From: Peptoniphilus sp.
Lineage (GTDB): Bacteria; Bacillota; Clostridia; Tissierellales; Peptoniphilaceae
Direction: 5' to 3'
NCBI GenBank assembly: GCA_029983555.1
Contig: JASBZH010000043.1
Coordinates: 1-11,256 of the forward strand
Length of the DNA stretch: 11,256 nt
The translations under genes and the position numbers were made by a program. The stretch's first letter is position 1, and each line of letters starts with the position of its first letter. The notes beneath the pieces are model-generated. The model worked only from the letters and a program-made list of their open reading frames with translations, was not told where the DNA came from and did not search any database. This document shows positions 7,108 to 11,256 of this stretch, in pieces.

Positions 7108-8023
7108 TTAAAATCCTCCTCTTTTTAAATAGAATAATATCTATAAAACTCTCAAGTCTAGTTTCAATTCCGGCGATTCCCTCTTGTCCATCTACAACCA
7201 AATTTAAAATAGGTTTGTCCTTAATTTTTCTCATAATCATTTCATTTGCCATAGAATCAGGGCCACAGTCAAAAGAACTTAGCAGTATTATTCCGTCGAC
7301 ATTATCTTTATACTCTACTATCGCTCCTATAAGCTCTCTGTTAAAGGTCCAAGGCATCGTCTTAGTTACAGCTTTTGATTTATTATCAGATTCATCTCTA
7401 TCCATATCAGTGGCCCAAATAATTTCAACGCCCATTTTCTCTAACAAACTTTCTATTGGTCCACCTACGTATTCATCCATGGTATTGTACTTGTGGCCAA
7501 CTAATAAAATTTTACTGCTATCATTTCTCAGTGCATTTTTAAGATTATTTTCTCTAATCTGTCTTTCAGTATTTACAGCTTGTCTTGCAATAATATAGGC
7601 TCTTAGCGAGTCGCGTCTCTTTTTACCCAAAGTTTTACCAATATCAATGCAACTTGCGAGTTCCGTTTCTCTAGAAGTATAGTCAACATTAAATGGCAAA
7701 ATTTTTATATTCTTATCTCTAAAAGTGTTGTATAAAACATCGATAGTAGATTGATATCTAGTGCACATTCTATCATAAAATCCGTATCCACCAATTCTTG
7801 GTACCAAAATATAATCGCACTTGTCTAATAAGTAATCTACATGACCCAAAAAAATTTTATATGGCAGACAAGTCTCGTGCAAGGCGATACTTGATCCACG
7901 TTTATAAATATCTTTATTAGTATTTGGACTTATAATATATTCAATATCTAATTCCTTGAAAAAATTTATCCACATCGCGTCAAACTCATAAAAAAGCAGA
8001 CCTCGTGGGATGCCAATTACCAT
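7100..8023 (-). CDS. DUF2229-type acyl-CoA dehydratase activase-related protein
   Basis: This 307-residue protein begins MVIGIPRGLLFYEF, a start typical of the DUF2229 family ('acyl-CoA dehydratase activase-related'), which is otherwise often a domain of long proteins that also carry activase and HgdB-like parts. Possible cluster ligands are Cys52 (HETCLPYKIFLGHV), Cys87 (RMCTRYQ), Cys125 and Cys253 (FDCGPDSMANE); Cys69 is less distinctive. A second subdomain starts near 171 (KILLVGHKYN). The ATG at 8023 is preferred over an in-frame TTG at 8035 because GGAGG lies five bases before the ATG and inside the longer reading. It is the first gene of the operon. I infer that it pairs with the HgdB-like protein as the second subunit of an iron-sulphur enzyme; its reaction is not established. 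Confidence 0.82.
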   Translation of the reverse strand: MVIGIPRGLLFYEFDAMWINFFKELDIEYIISPNTNKDIYKRGSSIALHETCLPYKIFLGHVDYLLDKCDYILVPRIGGYGFYDRMCTRYQSTIDVLYNTFRDKNIKILPFNVDYTSRETELASCIDIGKTLGKKRRDSLRAYIIARQAVNTERQIRENNLKNALRNDSSKILLVGHKYNTMDEYVGGPIESLLEKMGVEIIWATDMDRDESDNKSKAVTKTMPWTFNRELIGAIVEYKDNVDGIILLSSFDCGPDSMANEMIMRKIKDKPILNLVVDGQEGIAGIETRLESFIDIILFKKRRILND

Positions 8024-8044
8024 ATTTTCCTCCAATTATATAAA

Positions 8045-8061
8045 ATACATATAAAATGTAT
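8045..8061. repeat. Inverted repeat in the leader of the dehydratase-family operon
   Basis: ATACAT and ATGTAT (6-bp arms) flank ATAAA. The site overlaps the -10 of a second possible minus-strand promoter (TTGACT 8084-8079, 16 bp, TATACA 8062-8057). It could be an operator or a weak leader hairpin; the arms are short and the area is AT-rich. Confidence 0.35.
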
Positions 8062-8092
8062 AAAATTTAAATTTATTTAGTCAACATAAATA

Positions 8093-8121
8093 ATTATATC
8101 AAAATACTGAACGTTGTTCAA
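8093..8121 (-). promoter_or_regulatory. Sigma-A promoter of the dehydratase-family operon
   Basis: On the minus strand TTGAAC (8121-8116) and a consensus TATAAT (8098-8093) are 17 bases apart. The start would lie near 8086, about 60 bases before the ATG at 8023. A second, weaker promoter may sit just downstream (TTGACT 8084-8079 with TATACA 8062-8057). Confidence 0.7.
8108..8120. promoter_or_regulatory. Candidate operator overlapping the -35 box
   Basis: TGAACGTTGTTCA is an inverted repeat with perfect 5-bp arms (TGAAC/GTTCA) around GTT, and it stands out in very AT-rich DNA. It covers the -35 box of the minus-strand promoter at 8093-8121, a position suited to repression by a dimeric regulator (TetR-like sites often look like this). 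No regulator gene for it is in the window. Confidence 0.55.
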
Positions 8122-8146
8122 TAATCGCGGCAATAAACTTAATTAT

Positions 8147-8168
8147 ATTAATATTTGATTAATATTTG
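8147..8168. repeat. Tandem 11-bp repeat in the divergent control region
   Basis: ATTAATATTTG is repeated exactly twice, head to tail. The 11-bp period is about one helical turn, so this may be curved DNA or a protein-binding array; chance in AT-rich DNA is also possible. The rest of 8170-8370 shows no gene and no clear motif. Confidence 0.4.
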
Positions 8169-8376
8169 TTTAAAAATTATTAATAAATATTCATGGATTT
8201 TTAATAATTTTTGCATCATTTATTATAAAATTGTACAAAAGGTTCTGCATAAAAATACAATATTTTAAGATAATTTATTCATTGATTTAAAGAATTAAAT
8301 ACTACATAATTACCATAAATTACACATTAATTTAAAAATTTTAAGTAAAAATTATGTAAAACTATTTATTTAAATT

Positions 8377-8392
8377 GTGTATAGTGTATAAT
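8377..8392 (+). promoter_or_regulatory. Candidate promoter region of the pha operon
   Basis: A consensus -10 hexamer TATAAT is at 8387-8392, inside a tandem heptamer GTGTATA-GTGTATA (8377-8390). No good -35 box lies 16-18 bp upstream, so an activator may be needed or the true promoter may be elsewhere. If used, the leader before phaE is about 150 bases. I recognise no riboswitch in it. Confidence 0.35.
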
Positions 8393-8552
8393 ATTTTAGT
8401 AAATTAAAATAATAGTGTTATTACTTAATGAATTTGGGTAGAATAATTACAGATAGACAAATATTTAGCAGAAAAATTAGACAATCAAAGTTTAGAAAAC
8501 AGTAAGAAAGAATTTTAAGAATAATTTGTGAGTAAAAATCGGAGGGAAGGAT

Positions 8553-9713
8553 ATGTCAGATAATTTTAATGCTTGGAATGAAATGTTTAAGATAAACCAA
8601 AATATGATGAAAGCATGGATGGATGCACTACCAAAGAGACCAGAAGAAGATACAAGTGAAGGATTCGACTTTACAAAGTATCAAGATTGGATGGGTCTTC
8701 AAAAACAATGGATGAACAATTGGCAAAATATTGCGAAGACTTTAATGCCTCAAGATATGTTTAACCAAGGCCCATATTCTGCTTGGACAAATGTAATGAA
8801 ATCTTATAATCCATTCTCAATAGGAAAATTTATGGAGCCAGTGACTCGCGACGTATTTGAAAAGATGTTGAATTCACAAAAACTTTATGCAGGACTTTAT
8901 GAACAGTACAAGAAATTTAGCGACGAGATTTTAAAACCGGGAACTGAACAATATAAAGAAAATATCGACCAATTAGTAGACGAGTACAACAAGATCTTTA
9001 CAAATAATCTCATACCGCTACTTCCAAAGGAAATTCAAGGTCTTGTTACTAACACGCAAAGCTACTTCAACACTTATCTAAATACTTTGAGTAATTTTGT
9101 TGGACCATGGTCTTTTGCTTATCAAAATATGGCAGATATATTTATGCAAACAGCTTTTAAAGATCCAATGAAATTATCAGATGCGTTAAAAGAGTGGAAG
9201 AAGGCATACGATGAAACTTTTGGAGTTTTAATTAAATCTCCAGTAGTTGGAAGTTCAAGAGAAATGCTTGAACAAAACAACAAGGCAATCGAAGCTATGA
9301 TTGAAATGCTAGTTTCTGTATCAGAATTTATGACACAGGCTATGACTCATGGATATAAAAATTCTAAAGAAGCTTTTAAGGATTATATAGAATCTATCGA
9401 TAATGGTGAAGAACCAAAGACATTTAGCGAATTTTATGATATGTGGTCAAAATATGTAGAAGATGCAATCGAAAGTTATTTTTATACAGATGAATTTTCA
9501 AAATTAATAGCTAAGACAGCAGATTCTGCAATGATTTTTAAAATCGAATATGACAAGGTAATTGAGAAGGCTCTTGAAAATCTTCCAATTGTAACTATGT
9601 CAGAGGTAGATAATGTGTATAAAAATGTTTACGAATTAAAACGCGAAATTAGATCCATGAAAAAAGAACTAGAAGAAATGAAAAATAAAAATAAACCGGA
9701 AGAAAGTAAGTAA
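8553..9713 (+). CDS. phaE: Class III polyhydroxyalkanoate synthase subunit PhaE
   Basis: This 386-residue protein looks like PhaE, the non-catalytic partner that PhaC needs for activity in class III PHA synthases. It is rich in Trp, Tyr, Phe and Met, is mainly helical with no signal peptide or membrane helix, and has no enzyme motif, as the family expects. The typical C-terminus is present: a loop around LENLPIVTMSEVDNVYK (341-357) followed by a charged helix ELKREIRSMKKELEEMK (361-377), probably a coiled coil. It is slightly longer than the roughly 360 residues of the Allochromatium protein. GGAGGG stands six bases before the ATG. phaC follows after 28 bp, the strongest support for the name, since PhaE proteins diverge quickly. 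Confidence 0.87.
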   Translation: MSDNFNAWNEMFKINQNMMKAWMDALPKRPEEDTSEGFDFTKYQDWMGLQKQWMNNWQNIAKTLMPQDMFNQGPYSAWTNVMKSYNPFSIGKFMEPVTRDVFEKMLNSQKLYAGLYEQYKKFSDEILKPGTEQYKENIDQLVDEYNKIFTNNLIPLLPKEIQGLVTNTQSYFNTYLNTLSNFVGPWSFAYQNMADIFMQTAFKDPMKLSDALKEWKKAYDETFGVLIKSPVVGSSREMLEQNNKAIEAMIEMLVSVSEFMTQAMTHGYKNSKEAFKDYIESIDNGEEPKTFSEFYDMWSKYVEDAIESYFYTDEFSKLIAKTADSAMIFKIEYDKVIEKALENLPIVTMSEVDNVYKNVYELKREIRSMKKELEEMKNKNKPEESK

Positions 9714-9741
9714 GACTTATATTGGTTCATGGAGGTAAGAA

Positions 9742-10809
9742 ATGTATAGCGATTTTTTTGATATAAAAAAGTCAATGGAAGAAAATATAGAGGCACAAGA
9801 AAAATTTTTAAAGAGTTTCGAGACAGTTTTAGACATCAAAGAAAATCAAGCAAACCAAACACCTAGGGATTTGGTATTTACAGAGGATAAATTAAAACTT
9901 TTCCACTACGAAAAGAGCACAAAGACTGTGAACAAAATCCCAACCTTAATTGTATACGCTTTGGTAAATACTCCATCTATGATGGATATTGGACAAGATA
10001 AATCTTTTATCAAAAAGCTCGTAGACAGTAGACTAGATTTATATCTTATTGAGTGGGGATATCCTACAGCAGACGACAAGTATCTTGAACTAGACGATTA
10101 TATAAATGTTTATATTGATGACTGCGTAGATTATATTAGAAAAGAAAGCGGTCAAGACAAAATAAATTTACTTGGAGTGTGCCAAGGCGGTACATTTAGT
10201 TTGATGTACACAGCTCTTCACCCAGAAAAAATTAAAAATATTGTAACAATGGTAACTCCCGTTGATTTTTCAACAGATGACGGATTGCTATTTAAATGGG
10301 GAAAATATCTCAACCCAGACAAAATGGTAGAAGCATTTGGAGTTGTGCCTGGTGATTTTATGAACACAGGATTTTTGACATTAAAGCCACTATCCTTAAT
10401 GGTAAATAAATATATAGATATAATTAATGATTTGGATGATCCAGATTATCTATCAAGCTTTGTCACTATGGAAAAATGGATTTTTGATTCTCCTGGACAA
10501 GCAGGCATGGCATACAAAGATTTCTTAAATTCAATGTATAGAGAGAATGCTCTTATAAAGGGCAAAATGGAAATAGCTGGAGAAAAAGTTGATCTCAAAA
10601 AAATAACACAACCAGTTCTAAATCTTTATGCAGAAAGAGACAATCAAGTTCCAAATGCAGCATCAATTCCATTGGAAAAATATGTTGGTAGCAGTGACTA
10701 CACAGCAAAGTGTTTCCCAACAGGCCACATTGGAATGTTTGTAAGTAGAAGAAGTCAACAGGAAGTTGCACCGACAGTCGCAGATTGGATTAAAAAACAC
10801 AGTAGATAA
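9742..10809 (+). CDS. phaC: Class III polyhydroxyalkanoate synthase catalytic subunit PhaC
   Basis: This 355-residue alpha/beta-hydrolase-fold enzyme polymerises (R)-3-hydroxyacyl-CoA into PHA and sits on the granule surface with PhaE. The lipase-like box is GVCQGG at 145-150 with nucleophile Cys147, the cysteine variant that defines PHA synthases. The other triad members are Asp300 (AERDNQVP) and His329 (TGHIG). These lie two residues before the corresponding C149/D302/H331 of the Allochromatium vinosum enzyme, and the length is nearly the same. VNTPSMMDI at 75-83 and the DLYLIEWG stretch at 99-106 are further family marks. GGAGGT is five bases before the ATG. Class III enzymes normally prefer short monomers (C3-C5). 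All key residues are present, so it should be active. Confidence 0.95.
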   Translation: MYSDFFDIKKSMEENIEAQEKFLKSFETVLDIKENQANQTPRDLVFTEDKLKLFHYEKSTKTVNKIPTLIVYALVNTPSMMDIGQDKSFIKKLVDSRLDLYLIEWGYPTADDKYLELDDYINVYIDDCVDYIRKESGQDKINLLGVCQGGTFSLMYTALHPEKIKNIVTMVTPVDFSTDDGLLFKWGKYLNPDKMVEAFGVVPGDFMNTGFLTLKPLSLMVNKYIDIINDLDDPDYLSSFVTMEKWIFDSPGQAGMAYKDFLNSMYRENALIKGKMEIAGEKVDLKKITQPVLNLYAERDNQVPNAASIPLEKYVGSSDYTAKCFPTGHIGMFVSRRSQQEVAPTVADWIKKHSR

Positions 10810-10824
10810 TAAGGTAGTGAGATT

Positions 10825-11253
10825 ATGGATAACACCAAAGGTAAAACTATTGATCAATTAGAAATTGGACAAAGTGCTTGTTTTACAAAGACAGTTGCAG
10901 AGGCAGATGTATATAACTATATCGGAGTTTCTGGCGACTTTAACCCAGCTCACATCAACGAAGAATATGCAAAAAGTACAAAGTTTAAAAGTCGTATAGC
11001 CCATGGTATGATAAGTGCAGGTTTTATATCTGCAGTTTTAGGTACTCAATTACCTGGACCAGGAACAATATATTTATCACAAGATTTAAAGTTCACGCAC
11101 CCAGTTCACTTTGGGGATACAATAACTGCAACATGCTCAGTAGAAGAACTCTTTCCAGAAAAAAATAGAGTTATAATGAAGACAGTTTGCACAAATCAAA
11201 ATGGAGACACAGTAATTGAAGGTAGGGCACTCGTGCTCGCACCGCTTAAATAA
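10825..11253 (+). CDS. phaJ: MaoC-type (R)-specific enoyl-CoA hydratase (PhaJ-like)
   Basis: This 142-residue protein is a single hot-dog-fold MaoC dehydratase domain of the PhaJ type, which hydrates trans-2-enoyl-CoA to (R)-3-hydroxyacyl-CoA, the PhaC substrate. The hydratase 2 motif GDFNPAHINEEYA at 37-49 holds catalytic Asp38 and His43 with the family's D-x4-H spacing. SRIAHGM (56-62) and the strand region LKFTHPVHFGDTI (88-100) are also typical. It starts 15 bp after phaC; the Shine-Dalgarno AAGG is weak and 10 bases from the ATG, so expression may depend on coupling to phaC. Its place in the operon supports PHA monomer supply rather than general beta-oxidation. The window ends three bases after the stop, so the operon may continue. 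Confidence 0.92.
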   Translation: MDNTKGKTIDQLEIGQSACFTKTVAEADVYNYIGVSGDFNPAHINEEYAKSTKFKSRIAHGMISAGFISAVLGTQLPGPGTIYLSQDLKFTHPVHFGDTITATCSVEELFPEKNRVIMKTVCTNQNGDTVIEGRALVLAPLK

Positions 11254-11256
11254 AAA

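Noticed and set aside
5045..8023. Benzoyl-CoA reductase (BcrABCD)
   Set aside because: There is only one activase-type subunit, the two partner proteins resemble the DUF2229 and HgdB-like groups, and no other aromatic degradation genes are nearby.
8024..8035. TTG start giving the DUF2229-type protein four more residues
   Set aside because: The reading would translate the GGAGG that is ideally spaced for the ATG at 8023, and the family begins near MVIGIPRG.
8393..8552. A riboswitch in the phaE leader
   Set aside because: The leader is AT-rich, with no convincing conserved stems and no terminator or anti-terminator pair ahead of the gene.

Overview
The window is an AT-rich chromosomal stretch with strong GGAG-type ribosome binding sites and many genes for anaerobic acyl-CoA chemistry. 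This points to an anaerobic, low-GC Firmicute. Codon use and gene content would fit the Tissierellia/Peptoniphilaceae (Anaerococcus or Peptoniphilus type), but that placement is an inference and no marker gene is present to prove it.

Layout. (1) 1-380 is an AT-rich upstream region with an 18-bp direct repeat, followed by a complete plus-strand NAD(P)-dependent aldehyde dehydrogenase (381-1865) and its terminator. (2) A minus-strand four-gene operon follows (transcribed 4452 to 1978): a YtrA-type GntR repressor, an ABC ATPase and two small six-helix permeases. It has a clear promoter carrying two identical operator copies and ends in a hairpin terminator that converges on the aldehyde dehydrogenase. 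The arrangement is that of the ytr/pmt class of self-regulated ABC exporters. (3) 4560-4995 has no gene. It is richer in GC than other intergenic DNA here and holds several short hairpins; a dispersed intergenic repeat or an unrecognised structured RNA are the best guesses. (4) A minus-strand three-gene operon (transcribed 8023 to 5045) encodes a DUF2229-type protein, an HgdB-like 2-hydroxyacyl-CoA dehydratase-family protein and an HgdC-type ATP-dependent activase ('archerase') with an extra cysteine-rich tail. (5) A 529-bp divergent AT-rich regulatory region (8024-8552) follows. (6) A plus-strand polyhydroxyalkanoate operon comes last: phaE and phaC (class III PHA synthase subunits) and phaJ, a MaoC-type (R)-specific enoyl-CoA hydratase that ends three bases before the window does.

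How the genes may work together. PhaJ makes (R)-3-hydroxyacyl-CoA from 2-enoyl-CoA and PhaEC polymerises it, so this cluster can make PHA without phaA/phaB. 2-Enoyl-CoA is also the product of activase-dependent 2-hydroxyacyl-CoA dehydratases, and a gene set of that superfamily lies divergently next door. The most interesting hypothesis is therefore an oxygen-sensitive radical dehydratase feeding a PHA synthase. The known enzymes support each step separately, but the link rests only on adjacency, and the exact reaction of the DUF2229/HgdB-like pair is not known to me.
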